Shown here one piece after another: positions 21,859 through 34,640 of a DNA stretch of 64,000 nt (the stretch's first letter is position 1; the number at the start of each line of letters is the position of its first letter). The notes beneath the pieces are model-generated. The model was not told the DNA's origin, ran no database searches, and saw only the letters and a program-made list of their open reading frames with translations. The position numbers were made by a program, and so were the translations under genes. Source of the DNA: Pleodorina starrii (Eukaryota > Chlorophyta > Chlorophyceae > Chlamydomonadales > Volvocaceae); the NCBI GenBank assembly GCA_030267565.1, contig BRXU01000001.1:7322001-7386000 (forward strand), written 5' to 3'.

Positions 21859-23502
21859 CTGCCGAAAAGGGGCAGTTTCGTCCAGGTCAGCAAAAGGCAT
21901 CCGCGCGCGGAAACGCACGCCTAATACCCGAAGTTAGATGCTTCAAACATCTCTCATCCGGATTAGAACTATACCATCTATACTAATTACAGCTCACCCT
22001 GTTCCAAGCATTCGTAGACTGTCGACTGGCTCGTTGCGCAGGTAATATTCTTATGATAAGTGAACAGGGACGTACCCTCGGTCGCTGAGGTTATACTGCT
22101 TAATTTATAACTCTGCTCCGTGCAGAGCTTGACAGCAACCCCTTGAGTCGCACACTTGAACGGCATTCGTTCCGGTACAGCACGGGGTCCGACTGCGAAG
22201 CGGTGCCACACGCGGTCGAACCGCGGGGCGGGTATGGATGGGCAGTTGGATGTAAGACTGGGAAAGCACGTTGCCCGCAAACCTAATGCCCCGGGTAGGC
22301 CACAGTCGCCAACGGGCTCCCTCCCTACTTTCCCAGACTGTGCCGTGCTGGCCAAGAGCGCGCCGCTGCGACCGACTCTTACCACCACTTGTATCGCCTT
22401 TTTGCCGCCTCCTGAACAAAGCCCCTAAGACGCCGCTTTCGGTGTCCTGAAACGCCGCTTCGCAGCGGAACTGATGGAAAACCAACGAATAAAGCAAATC
22501 TCCTCGCGCTCGTGTTACCCGTGCGGACACCCGTGTTGTGACCGTGTTGCCCTCTCTCCCGCCTCGGGCATCGCCCGAACCTTCAGCGGCCCCAGGGAGA
22601 AGGCTGGGCGTCAAACGAGGAAGTATTCTTCTGATACGTTACCGATTTACCGGGATCCGGCCTGTACGACGACAACGTCTGCCACGCCCGTCGCGCGGCG
22701 GTAAGCAAGCACAGCACACACAGCACAGCACAGCGCAGCCGCAGCGAGTACGTGCAGTGCCTCCGTGGCCTGTGGCCGCTGCGCCGCCGACGCCGCTCTG
22801 CGATCGGCGGCAGATCGCAGTGCGCTGAAGTGCCAAACAACTTGTACACACACGGACACACGCGGTGGTGGCCCGCCCCCCCCCAGCACTGCCCGGTATG
22901 GCCCCTCCCGAGCCAGCCCCCTGGGGCGAGCCTGCCGCTCGGCGGTCCCAGCAACTACCCAACGAACCAACCAACCAGCCAACCAACGACAATAACCGCA
23001 GTTCCAAAAAACCGACCCCAAACAACTCCAGCAACGACGACAACGCCACGCCCCCTCCTCCCTCCCTCCGCCCCTCCCTCCCTCCCCGCTTCATGCGCCT
23101 CCCGGCACTCCGCCCTCCTTCCCTCCTTCCCTCTTCCCCCCTTTGCTCCTTGCCTTCCCCCCGGAGTCTGAGACTGTTGACTGTTGTCCTGCGTCTTCCT
23201 CCCATCCCTCCCTCCCATTCCTCCTTGCCATCCCTCCCTCCCATCCGGCCCTCCGAAACCTACGCTGTGCCCCTCTCCCTCCGCCCCCGCCGCCGCCTTG
23301 CAAAGCCCCCACAACCTTCTCCCACCCACACCCCAGAACCCCACCCCTGCGGAGCTGTCCGCTGCGCTACATTTCTCCTTCCTTGTTAACCCTTCAAACC
23401 CAACCCAACCCACCCACATACACATACACATACACACACAATCCCAGCAAGCGTCATCAACACCCCCCAACACCTCCCACCCCACCCTACACACACAGGC
23501 AA
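21859..23502. other. Intergenic between the unrecognised gene and importin-11
   Basis: 1.6 kb holding the promoter and 5' end of the minus-strand gene to the left and the 3' flank of importin-11. The right half (22960-23480) is C/T-rich with CCCTCC and CACA runs. No conserved exon seen, though a first exon of the left-hand gene could lie here. Confidence 0.45.
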
Positions 23503-26500
23503 TCAGTCGGGGGTGGAGCCTGACGACGCAAACGGCACGCCGCCCTCGCTCATGACCGGCAGCATGCCGTACAGCTCGTCATCGTCGGCCGGATCCGCGC
23601 TGTCCTCCGGCTCCTCCCCATCGATCACCCCCCCCGCCCGGATGTGCAGTCCGCCCAACACCGCCGCCAGCTGAGCGCGGAGGCGGTCGGGGGCGCCGTG
23701 AGAGGCCAGAGCAGCCAGGAAGGCGTCGGGGCTGCCCGCGCGCTCGCAAATCTGCGGGGCGGGTGCGGGTATGGTTACCGGTTACGGTTACGGTTGCGGT
23801 TGTCGTTGCGGTTGCCCCGCGTGAGGGAGCGCGGGGAGAAAGGGGGAGAGGGGCTGGAATAATCCCCTCCCTGCCCCCCCCCACCCCCCACCCACCCACC
23901 TTGCCGAGCATCCCCCGCACACACTCGTGCACGTCCACCTTCCTCACGGGGTCTGCCCGGGTGATGGCCAGCCTCCGGGCCAGCACCGTATCAGCTGCCA
24001 GGTCGGCGGCAAAGTCCAGCGAGTCGAGCTCACTCTGGTCGGCGGAGAACTCGGAATCGTCGGACAGGGCCTGAGGGGTGGGGGGGTCGGTGGGGGTTAA
24101 AAAGAAGATACCGCAGGGGGGGGTTCGGTGGGGTTTGGTGGGTTTGGTGAGGGTAAGTGGGTTGGGGCCAAGGTGGGTTCGGGTGGGTAGGGCCTTGGCC
24201 TACACCGCCAGACCCCCAACCTCTGTGCCCCCCTCCCTCCCCCCGCCTTGAAACGGTTGCCATTCCCTGCCCCGCGGAACCCCCCCTGCCTCGGTCTCCT
24301 CCGTCCCTCCGCTGCACTATACATCTCCTTCCTCATCTTTCCTTCCTCGTCTTTCCTTCCTCATCTCCTTCCCTTCCTCCTCTTCTTCTTTCCTTCTCCT
24401 CATCTGCCCCCCCACCCCACCTGCACCGCCAGGCTGCACAGCCTCAGCAGCTTCCTTGGCTCGTACAGCTGCTCGCAGCATCCCGCCATCAGCAGCGAGG
24501 ACAGCGCCAGAGTGGCCATTCTCCGCCGGAAGCGACCCAACATGGACATGGTCTTGACACCTGAGGAGCGGAGGGGTTAGGGGGGTTGGGGAGGGGGGGA
24601 GGGAATGAGGGAATGAGGAGGTTGAGGGGGTAGACCCTACTTCCCTCCCTCCCTCCCTCTCTCCCTCCTGAACTTTGCACTGCACCCATGCCACCCTCCC
24701 TCCCTCCCTCCCTCCCTCCCCAGCGGCTATGCTGACTGCACCCCCACCACCCACCATGCATCCCTACTGCTCACAGCGCCCCCCTCCCTTCCCCTCCCCC
24801 TTCTTCCCCCCCCCACCACCACCACACACACACACGCCGTCACCTCAGGCATTTCTACTCACCCACCACCTCCTCCAGGAACCTCGCGGACGCGATCGTC
24901 AGCCACCGATCCAACAACCGATCCAACGCTCCCCCACCACCTCCACCTCCACCGCCGCCGCCGCCCTCTCCCCCACCACCCCCGGCCGCCTCCGCCTGTC
25001 CGCCTGCAGCCCCGGCAGCGGCAGCGGCGGCATCCAGCCCCGCCACCAGCTCGGGGAAGGTGGTGGGGGAGAGCAGCCACAGGCGGCCCAGCACCTCCAG
25101 GAAGCCCTCAAAGATGTTGATGATCTTGACGTTGAGCCCCGCAGACGGCACCGCGGGGTGCGCCAACAGGACAGTCATGGCTCGCAGCGCCGGAGCCAAC
25201 AGACCCACAACCGGGCCGTGGTCAGGCGCCGCGGCGCCGCCGGCGCCTCCGGCGCCGGCGGCGGCGGCTCCGCCGCCGCCGCCTTGCGGCGGCGGGAAGA
25301 GCTGCAGCAGTACATCAATGAGCGCCGCCGCCGCCATCGCCTCCGCCGGGGTCTCGGCGGAGAGCGGGACGGCGACGCCGCCGCCTCCGGCTGCGGCGGC
25401 GCCTGGCGGCGCCGCCGCGGCGGCGGCGGCTGCGCCGCCGCCCGGCGGCGCTGCCGCGCCTACGGCGACGAGTACGGCGTTGGCGGTGGACTTGACGGAG
25501 GCTTCCAGTGCTCGTCCCATGTCGGCGGCGAGAGGCTGGAGACTGTCGGCGGCGTCGAGCAGCAGATACGCCTGCGGGCCAGCAGCCAGCATGTACGGCA
25601 ACAGGTTCGCGCGCCAACGAACATAACAGAACAGCAGCAGCAGCACATACCCGGTACGCCCTACGCCGGCCGTCAGGGCGGTGGCTGACGGGTGGGCGGT
25701 ACAGCGCAGGAGCCCGAATTCACACCCAGATTCAGATCCAAATCCATGCAAGATCAGGGCACTTCATCCCATTTCGGAGAGGGGGCCCCCAAAAAAGAGC
25801 CTAAACCAAAACCAAAACCCGAAAATAGCTGCCGTTCAAACCCAAATCAAACCCCAGCCAACCCCCCACCCCCACCAAGCTGCTCCTCCCGCACCCCCCA
25901 CACACCCCACACTCCTCATACACCCCCCCCCCCCACCTCCAGCAGCGGCAGCAGCGCCGCGGCGTCTCGGCCCCTCCGCAGCAGCGCCGCCGCGTTGGGC
26001 AGCAGCTCCCTCAGCTGTGGCGGCACGGAGGGCAGTGAGGCGATGGTGACGGACCACAGCCGGAAGGCCTCGTCCACCAGGACCTCGCTGTCGGGGGAGC
26101 CTGGGGAGGGGGGGGTTGGGGGGGTTGGGGGGGGTATGAGGGTACAAGGCGGAGGAAGGTGGAAGGAAGGTGGAGAAGGTAACGGGGGGAGGGTGAGGGA
26201 AAGGTAGAGGAGGATACGGGTAATCAAAGGAAGGGAAAATGAGATGGGAAAAGATGCGGATGGGGGAGGGGGATACGGAGCTTGGAAATGGGGGCGGCGG
26301 CCCCTTCCCTGGGGAGCCGCGGGAACACCCCCCCGGACAACTCACAACTTACAACTCCAGTACTCCTCCAGCACCCCACATCCCACACCCGACACCCCCC
26401 TCTTACCCACGCGCGTCGAGTACTTGAGCAGCGGAAACACCACCCCGCAGATGTTGGGGTCCTCCAGCGCCACCGTCCGCAGCTTCCCCACCAGATGCGT

Positions 26501-29500
26501 CAGCACCGCAATCAACGCCGAGTGCAGCCGGACCACCGCCCCCGCCTCGCCGCCGCCGTCGCCGCCGCTGCCGCGGCCCGCCGCTGCCAGCGCGCCGGGC
26601 TTGCCCTTCGGCGGTGCCTGCGGCGGCGCCGCCGCCGCCGCGTCCGCGGCGCCGCCGCCTCCGCGCTTGCGCGCGGCTCCTTCCTTGTCTAGCATGGAGG
26701 TCGCGGCTGCGGCGGAGGCGGCTGCGGCGGAAAGGAGCTCGGCTCGGGACCAGACCTGGGGCAGGCCGGCTGCGATGATTCCCAGATGCGGTCGGATGCG
26801 GTCGCCGAGCGCCTGAAGGGGGAGGGGGGGGGCAAAAGCGGGGGAAAAGGATTTTTTAGAGTTTTGGGGTTTGAATTGATAGGTTTTAGGTTTCTTAGTT
26901 GGGTGTAAACAGCAAAGCGCAGCGCACACCATTCCAGCCCTAAAACAACCCTAAAACCCTAGAGAGAACCCTTTGAAAATCCACTAATAACCCTAAACCC
27001 CACGTCCCTCCTCCTCACCTCCACCAGCACCGACACCAGCTGCAGCACCCGCACCATGCTCTCCACCTCCCTCAACCTCGACAGCAGTCCGAAGCAGTTG
27101 AGCAGTGCAGCGGAGGTCACCTCGGGGGACAGGGCCGCCAGACGGCTCTCCACACGGGCAGAAGCCTCGGCCATGGCGCCTGTGGCCCGGGGGTGGGGGG
27201 GGGGGGAAGCAGGGATGGAGGGAGAGAGGGAGGGAGGGAGAGAGGGAGGGAGGGAGGGAGGGAGGTGGCATCCGGCGTCCGCTCACCAAAACACGTCGCG
27301 CCGCCCCCCCCCCTCACGGCCCCCAAAAGAGCCCTCCCGCGCACCCTACCCACGCCCAGCCCCCCAGGGCCTCCTCCCAACCCCCCGCCCTAACCCAACC
27401 CACGCCAACCCGACCAACCCACACTCCCCCCTTCCCCCGTCCCCCGCACCCACCCGCGTTCTCCTGCTGCTCCAGGTCCCCCACCGCCCCCGCCGCGCCG
27501 CTCTCCGCCAGCTGCATCGCATCCACCCGCCCCACCAGCCCCCCCGCCGCCGCCGCCGGGCCCGCCCGCCCCTGCGCCGCCCGCTGCGCCGCCCGCATCT
27601 GATCCAGCGCCGCCTGGTCGTCCAGCACCAGACTCAGCAGCCCCAACAGCGACGTCACCGCCGACAGCGCCACCACCACATCCTCCGCCGCCAGGTAACA
27701 CACGCATAGCTGGTAGCCGGCCCCCAGCAGCCCCGCCGGGAGCTCCGCCCCGCAAACCCCCAGCAGCCACAGCGCTCGGGCGGCGAGTACCGCTGCCAGC
27801 AGCGCAGCTTCGCTGCCCGGCGGCGCGCCGCCGGGGCCGCCGATGGGCGACGGCGGCGGCGGCGCCTGGGCGCCGGGCGGCGGCGGCGGCGGCGCGTGGG
27901 CGTTGAGCAGCGGCGCTAGTTCGGCGGTGTACCAGGCGGCGAAGTTGATGTGGGAGGAGACGTGGTTGAAGCCCTCGCCGATGCAGCTGCGAGGAGGGGG
28001 ATTTTGAAGAGGGGGAGGGGGAGGGGGAGGGGAGGACCATGAAGATACCGTAGCGAAGGGACGGAGACGGCGGAGGGGCGGGGGGGAAGGAGGGGAGGGT
28101 GAGAGGCAGCTCATCACCGGGTCATCGATGCCGCCTGCTGAGACCCACTGGGTGCACTGCTACCCCCACCACCTCAAGCCTCAAGCAAGCCCCTTCATCA
28201 CCTACTCACCGCCTCACGGCGCGGAGGTCCCGTGAGGCGGGGAGTAGGTGTTGAAGGGGCTTGCTTGAGGCTTGAGGCTTGAGGTGGGGGGAGGGGGTAG
28301 CAGTGCACCCAGTGGGTCTCAGCAACCCGCCCGACCTGCCAACCATCCCACACCGTGTCTGAGCCCCACCCCACCCACTCACCCGACTCACCCTGACCCC
28401 CCCCCCCCGACCCCCCCCTAAGCCACCCACCCCCGACCCACCCATCCACCCCAAGTCGCCCACTCCAAGCCACCCCGACCCAACCCCCATAACCCACCCC
28501 CATCCCCCCCGAGCCAGCTCCCCTCCCCTCCCCTCCCCTCCCCACCGGTAGCATGCCTCCCTCATGAGCAGCGCCTCCGGTCCGGGTGGTCGCTGCTGCA
28601 GCGCCGAGGCCAGTCCCAGCAGCACCACCGCCACCCCCTCGCCCCCGTGCTCCAACATACACAGCAGCAGACCAACACCGATGGGGCGGGGGGTGTCGGC
28701 GTCGGGGCCCGACTCCACCTCCATGGTCCTGCGGGGCGGGGGCAGAGGAGGGGAGGGGAAGGGCGAGGGTGGATGGGGGGTGGATGGGAGGGAGGGTGGA
28801 TGGGGTGGAGCAAGGGAGGTAAGCTTGGGGTACAGCCCAAGAGCTGTATGCATGCGCGCCAGTCCTTTGACGTGGCTGTCTTTTTTCCACGTCCTGGGTA
28901 CTTCTCCCTCCCTGTCCCTCCTCTCCCTCTCTGCCTCCCTTCTCCCTCCCCCTCTCTCTCTTGTCTCACCGTGCGTACGACTCCGGGTCCTCCCTCCACT
29001 CCTCCAGCTCCTCCCCACTCAGGGCCACATACTTGGCCACCAGTGCCTCCACCAGGGAGGCGCAGGGGGGGCCGGACAGCAGGGAGGACAGCGCGGCGTG
29101 GGCGCGGGCGGCGCGCGCGCGGGCCTCCATCAGGCGAGACAGCGGCTCAGCGGGCAGGCCGGCTGGGGATGGAGGGGGCGGGCAGGGGCGGGGAGGGAGA
29201 ACGGGGGAGGGGAGGGGAGGGGATGGAGGGGTAAGGGTTATGGAAGAGCAGTCGAAGCAGGTGAATGACAGGCTGACTGGTTGGTCTAATGTCCTTGACT
29301 CGACCAACCACAACCACAACCACCCCGCCCCGCCCCTCCACCACCCACCAGGGCCACCACACTCACCCGGCACCGGCGCCTCCACCCACTCCTGGCGGTA
29401 AAAGGGGTTGAGCAGCGCCTTCGAGATGAACCGCACCAGCAGCACGCGCCGCTTGGGCCGCATGGCGCGAACCGTGGCGGCGTCCAGGCCGATCAGCGCG

Positions 29501-32500
29501 CTCTGTACGAACAGCTCCAAAAAGTACGGCACGTACTGCGCAAACGGCAGCGCCGCGGTGTCCAGGTACGCGATCGCCAGCGCCGCCAGACGTTCGTACA
29601 GCTTGCCGCCCTGCTCGGCCCAGTGCTCCCCCTGGGCAGGCGGGATGGCTGCGGGGCGGGGAAAAACATCGCGGCACAACATACCGGTAATATAAAGGTT
29701 GAAAAACCCCGAAGGAAATGAAAAACCGCGTGAAAAATAGCAAAAAAAGAAACATCGGCAGGCATCACACAGGAAAATGAAAACAAGCGGACAGAAAAGG
29801 AATCGAAATCGCTGAGGCCCCATGCCTCGGCTAATTTTTTTCTGCTGCGGACATTTCTTTGGTAAGCATCTATCTATCTATCTACCTATATATCTATCTA
29901 TCTATCTATCTATATCTATCTATCTATCCATCTATCCACCCGCCCCCTGCACTCACTCGCCGGTGCCCCCCTCTGCACGGTGGTGCAGCCCACGTGGATG
30001 GCCTGAAGCACCTCGGGGGTACCGGGGGCCAGCTCGTCCTGGGAGGGAGGGAGGGGAGGGAGGGGAGGAGGGGGTTGTCGAAGGGGGGGGGGTGGATGGA
30101 TTATCCACGTATACGCCGAGGGGGGTTTGGCAGGGTTCAGGGAGTGATATGCTCCTTTATATAACATGAGACACCGCGGGGGGGGAGCCGCAAGGAACAG
30201 TCGAGAGCCCGAGGACCCCCGCCAACAACCCACCCACAGTCAGAACCCCCCACGCAACCGGGAGCCAACAGCACAAAACCCACAGCCCACAGCCCAGCCC
30301 TGCCTGCATGGCTGATGGGGTGAGGTAGAGCAGCGCTTGCAGGCAGGCAGCGGCGGAGGCGGCGAAGGGGCCGGCGGTCTCCCAGCCCGGGGAGCCTGCC
30401 GAGGTGGGGGGTGCGGGGAAGAGCGAAGAGCGAAGAGGGGGCGGGATGCGGGATGAGTGGCGCGAGGACGGAGGAGGGATGTTTATTTATTCCAATTATT
30501 TGTTTATTTATTCATTTATTATGTATTCAGTTATTATTTCTTAGTTTATTATTCATTAATGATGTATTTATTGATTGATCATTTATTTATTATTTATAAA
30601 TTATTATTTATTTACTACGGTCCAACCTCGATCTCCTCGTGAACACCCACCCACGCCCACCGAACCACCGAACCACCCACCCACCCTCGATGAACTTGGC
30701 GGCGGTTGTGGTGAGCAGCGCGTGCAGCGGCGCGAAGCAGTCCATCAGCCGGGTCTTGAACAGGGCCCGCTCCGAGTTGATGCGCGCGGACAGCGCAGAC
30801 AGATCTGGGGGGTCGTCGGGGTCGGGGCCGGGAGCGGGGCCGGGGGCGGGTGCAGGGCGCAGGGCAACAGAGGAAAGCCGGTGGGTGGTGCAAATGAAAA
30901 GGACACCCACCCAACCCCCGCCTGCGGTATCGGTTTTATTACCACCCACCCGACCCACCCGACCTCACCCGTTATGGGCAGCGGCGCCCCCGGTGCGCCC
31001 GGCGACGGCGCCTCAATGACAAAGCGCTTGGAGGCCAGTCCCTGCAGCACCCGCTTCAGCGCCTTGAGCACTCGCAGCTTGACGGGCGGGGGCAGATGGG
31101 CCTCCCAGGCCGCAGCGGAGAGCAGAGCCTGGGGGGAGGCGGGGTGAGGGGGGGTGAGGGGTCAGGGAGTGATATGCTCCTTTACGTATATAACAATGAG
31201 TCACTGCGGACGGGGTGAGGAGGGGTGAGGGGTAAGAGTTGGGGCACAGGCGGGAAACGGTCGGAGGAGCGCTGCGGTTTCTCTCATCAGTACTACCTCA
31301 CCCCACCCACACCCTTTCCAACAGCCTTCACCCGGCTCACGGGTGTCTGTCTGCTTTGTTACGCACCCACCCACCCACCCACGCCCCCGCCCGGACGCCC
31401 GGACGCCCCACATCCTGTCCTCATCGACCCGTGGGTCGCTCACCTGCAGCAGGTTCTCCGCCCGGCCGGGGAAGTCGAAGCGGGCGATGTTGGTGATGAG
31501 CAGCGACAGCTGCAGAGCCACTCGTTCGCTGGGGTCTGGGGAGGGGAGGGGAGGAAGCGGAGGGGGGAGAGTGAGAGGGGGGAGAGTGAGAGGGGGGGGA
31601 AGTCCCGCAGTCCCCATTCCCCCCAATCTCCCATCCAAGCCCCCACCCCCGCCCCGCCACTCGAACACTCGCCGACCCACCCACCCACTGACCCACTCAC
31701 TCGCCCACCCACTGACCCACACACTCACCCCCCCACCCCCCAACCCCCCACCCACCCACTCACCCGCCAGCAGCAGCTGCATGGCCCCCTCCCTCACCAC
31801 CGCCTTCTCCGCATCGGGCACTCGCGACCACTCCCGGGTGCCCAACGTCTTGCGCCAGGAGCTGCCCACAGCGTTCTTGGCGACCACCACCGCCAGCAGC
31901 CGGATGGGCTGCGAGGGGCCAACAGGAAGAGAACAGGAAAGTTAAGGTAGCCTCAGCCCCAGCGCCAGTACGCACCCTGCCCACTCGCCCAACCTGCCCA
32001 CTCGCCCGGAGGCGGCCCTGCGTCAGTCAGCCCATCCCAGTCAGCTAGGACCACCAGGTTCCGGTGGGTTAGGTGGGCGGGCAGGCCAGCTGCCCTTGCC
32101 CTCGCTTCCCCTTGCCCTGCCCGACTGCCGCGACGCGATGTGGTGGTTCAGCGCGGACAGGGGCCGGGCCGTGCTGCGCCACAGGGTCGGGCTGTGCTGC
32201 GCCGCGGGCCCGGGCGGGAGCACGGGTGCATTGCCGCAGACCCACGCACGGCCGCGCCTGCCGCCGCCACAGCCCCAGTGGGTTTTCGTCGTCCAGGCGC
32301 CCGCCGGGAACCGGACGAGCGGGGCGACCGTTGAACACGGAACGAAATGTAACGCTCACGCTATGGCACATGATGCTGACGTGGACAGGCGACACGCACG
32401 CACCTCCGGCACGCTGTCGCGCTGCTCCACGATGCGCATCAGGCCCGACAGGAAGCCCGGCGCCGCGTCCGCCTCCCAGCCATGCAGCAGCGCCTCGGCC

Positions 32501-32646
32501 GAGGTTCGGGTGGCGCGGTCGTTGGAGAGGGCGGCCTGGATGGTGGTCAGGATCTGCTCAACGGAGGTCGGCTCCGGAACCGTCGGCTGTGGGGCGCCAT
32601 GGCCGCCCAGGCCCGGCGGCCCACCGGCCCCCAGCCCCAGCAGCAT
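23503..32646 (-). CDS. IPO11: Importin-11 (karyopherin-beta family nuclear import receptor)
   Basis: Complete 18-exon gene, about 1374 residues. Exons: 32646-32404, 31908-31764, 31535-31444, 31128-30969, 30804-30685, 30395-30304 (or 30280), 30038-29957, 29648-29367, 29162-28970, 28728-28546, 27986-27454, 27179-27019, 26812-26407, 26100-25937, 25571-24863, 24560-24421, 24070-23900 and 23751-23503; all phases agree. The importin-beta N-terminal domain is clear (SAEALLHGWEADAAPGFLSG, then PIRLLAVVVAKNAVGSSWRK, like RWLAVLYFKHGIDRYWRR in the human protein). ALSGEELEEWREDPESYA matches the human TEEELTMWEEDPEGF segment, and ARRLAITRADPVRKVDV matches the C-terminal KDPVHTVSL region. It would carry cargo through nuclear pores with Ran; human IPO11 imports ubiquitin-conjugating enzymes. 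It is about 400 residues longer than human because of Ala/Gly/Pro inserts in exons 11, 13 and 15. Confidence 0.95.
28138..28322. repeat. Long near-perfect hairpin in an importin-11 intron
   Basis: Left arm 28138-28219, about 10-nt loop, right arm 28230-28322. The arms pair almost completely; the right arm has two small insertions, including an extra GCTTGAG. It lies wholly in the intron between exons 10 and 11, so either strand's transcript would fold. Confidence 0.9.
29868..29940. repeat. (ATCT)n microsatellite
   Basis: Imperfect TATC/ATCT tetranucleotide repeat in the importin-11 intron between exons 7 and 8. Confidence 0.9.
30478..30620. repeat. AT-rich TTTATT island
   Basis: About 140 bp of TTTATT/ATTTATTA repeats in the importin-11 intron between exons 5 and 6, in sharp contrast with the GC-rich surroundings. 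Confidence 0.88.
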
Positions 32647-34640
32647 GGCTGGCGGGCTGTTCTAGCTCGCTTGGTGCGGAGCGAGGCGGAGGCGAGGGAA
32701 GCGGCGTGTGCCCCGAAGGATGAGCTTAGAGGGGCGACAACGCGCCAGTAGCAGGCTGGAAATGGTATTAGACACGCAGCTCCGCGGTTGCTGACAGCGA
32801 CGACGTGGCGCGTTGAAGATGCGCAGCAGGGACGTGCGGTGACTGTTTCCCGGAGTTCCGGGGCGGGATGGAGCCGTCTCCACCGCCTGTCGCGCCTTGC
32901 GGATGGCCGAGGCCCCGAGAGCCCGAGAGGCCACAAGAGTTAGGTGTCTGGCTGGTTGGCTTGATGTCAGAACCGTGACGACGTGCGCCAAACAAGCCCT
33001 CGAATGACGCCGCCTTGACAATTGTGGAGCACAGCTCTCACGAGATCGTGAACAAATGTCCTTTGCGTACTACTCGGTAAGCACTCTTCCGTCTGCCTTA
33101 ATTTCGATGCAGCCTTCAGCACGCAACACAATTAGCTAGAAGGGGCGGCAGATCCCCCAGCTGCTGAGCCCGTGCTATCACAAGCCCAAAGGCTGGTACA
33201 ATTACAACAGTCAAAGTTAGCGCCTCAGATCTGACTGCTAATTATTGGTCTGCACGGAAAGTTTCGCGCTTGCGCAGTTGAAGCGAAAATCCATCTACGA
33301 TACCGGTACACACATTTCGGCCCCAATATGCTGCTCAAGCTGCATGTATTTCGGTACTGTTAAAAAACCAGGGGTGCAGTACATCGCCAGGTGGCTCTCT
33401 CGAATCGAAGTTTCGGTGCAGCATCAGTCAGAATCGCTGCCTGCTGTCCGAACGAGGCTAGCATTACCTTCGTCCCTCAATCCTGAAATTCATATAGCTG
33501 GCTACATTTGCAGCAAACTCACAAGGTGGTGCTAAATGCAGCCCGGGGAGTGCGAATGGCCACCGAGGGACCCTTGGGTCTTCAGCCGACGCAATCGCAG
33601 ACCCTGACCAGGCGCATGCAGCAAAATGACGACGCATTGGATACAGGAAAACATCTAAAAAAATAAAAAGTTAAAGAAAGGCGCCACCTGGGAAGCAACC
33701 GGCGGGTGAAGTGGCGCAACCTTGGGCGGGCGGGTGAGGGTCGACAGACTGCGGACTGGCCGCTTACGTGCCGACGCTCGCGGCATGGTTCCCGAGGGAC
33801 TGCAGCTTTTCGTTGTCATTTAACTGCCGGATCCCATACATTCGATGACGAGGACACATATGCAACTAACGAACGAGCCGGACCGTGGAGCCTTACAGGA
33901 CGAGCAGCAGCCGCTAAACAGGCGGTGTCCCCATTGCTGGGCGCGCCATTACGTGATCACGTCAAGCCAGCGGCCCATGCCTATCCGGCCGGATGGGCGG
34001 CCGGTCACGCCCTTGCGGCGAATCGCACGTAAGGGCTTCACACGCGCGAGCCGAGAAACAATGGCATCCCCACAGCCTCGCTGCATCCAGAAGAGTACGT
34101 GAAAGGTCGTGTAGTCCATACACCGACGCGTATGAAGATGGACAGGGCGCTGAGATGTGTGCCTGGGTCCAGCATTAAACGCCAGGACGCACACATTGGC
34201 AGGCACCACAACGCCTGACCACGCGCAGGGAAAAAACAGCGACATTCCAAAATGCAACGAGGCGGTGCAATCAGGCACAACCCTCGTCTTATTCGTTATT
34301 GATGATCAAGGCACAATGCACAAGCCGCAACCCCGCAGTAGCAGCAATGACACCCCGTCAACTAGCAGCTTCCTCGGGCCGCAGCCAGACTCACAACGGC
34401 CACAGCCTGCCGATATCGCACGGAAACGCCCCCGGCCGTCATGGCATGTCAAGCGAAAACACTCCACCGCCCGTGAAAACCTGCTCACCCACCTCCCATC
34501 AATGAAAATGCTCATCTTGCCCACATGCAACCCACATCCCACCCAACGCCCTGAAGAATGCTCGACCCAACCAGCCCACCTCGAATCGTTGCTTCGACCA
34601 GACCCGTCCCTCCCTGCATGCACTCGTCTGTTGCCGCCGC
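32647..34640. other. Intergenic between importin-11 start and RRM-gene stop
   Basis: 2 kb containing the importin-11 promoter (right of 32646) and the 3' flank of the RRM gene. GC is moderate and lower than in the genes. No conserved ORF, tRNA or strong repeat is visible; open frames such as those at 34157-35038 are antisense shadows of the Gly-rich exon. Confidence 0.5.

Noticed and set aside
21820..22450. Possible rRNA or organellar insertion because of lower GC
   Set aside because: No recognisable rRNA core sequence; it reads as ordinary intergenic or 5' sequence.
32041..32403. Possible extra importin-11 exon in the first intron
   Set aside because: Exon 1 joins exon 2 (31908) directly in phase and restores the family sequence (DSVPEV then PIRLLAVVV), so no exon is missing.
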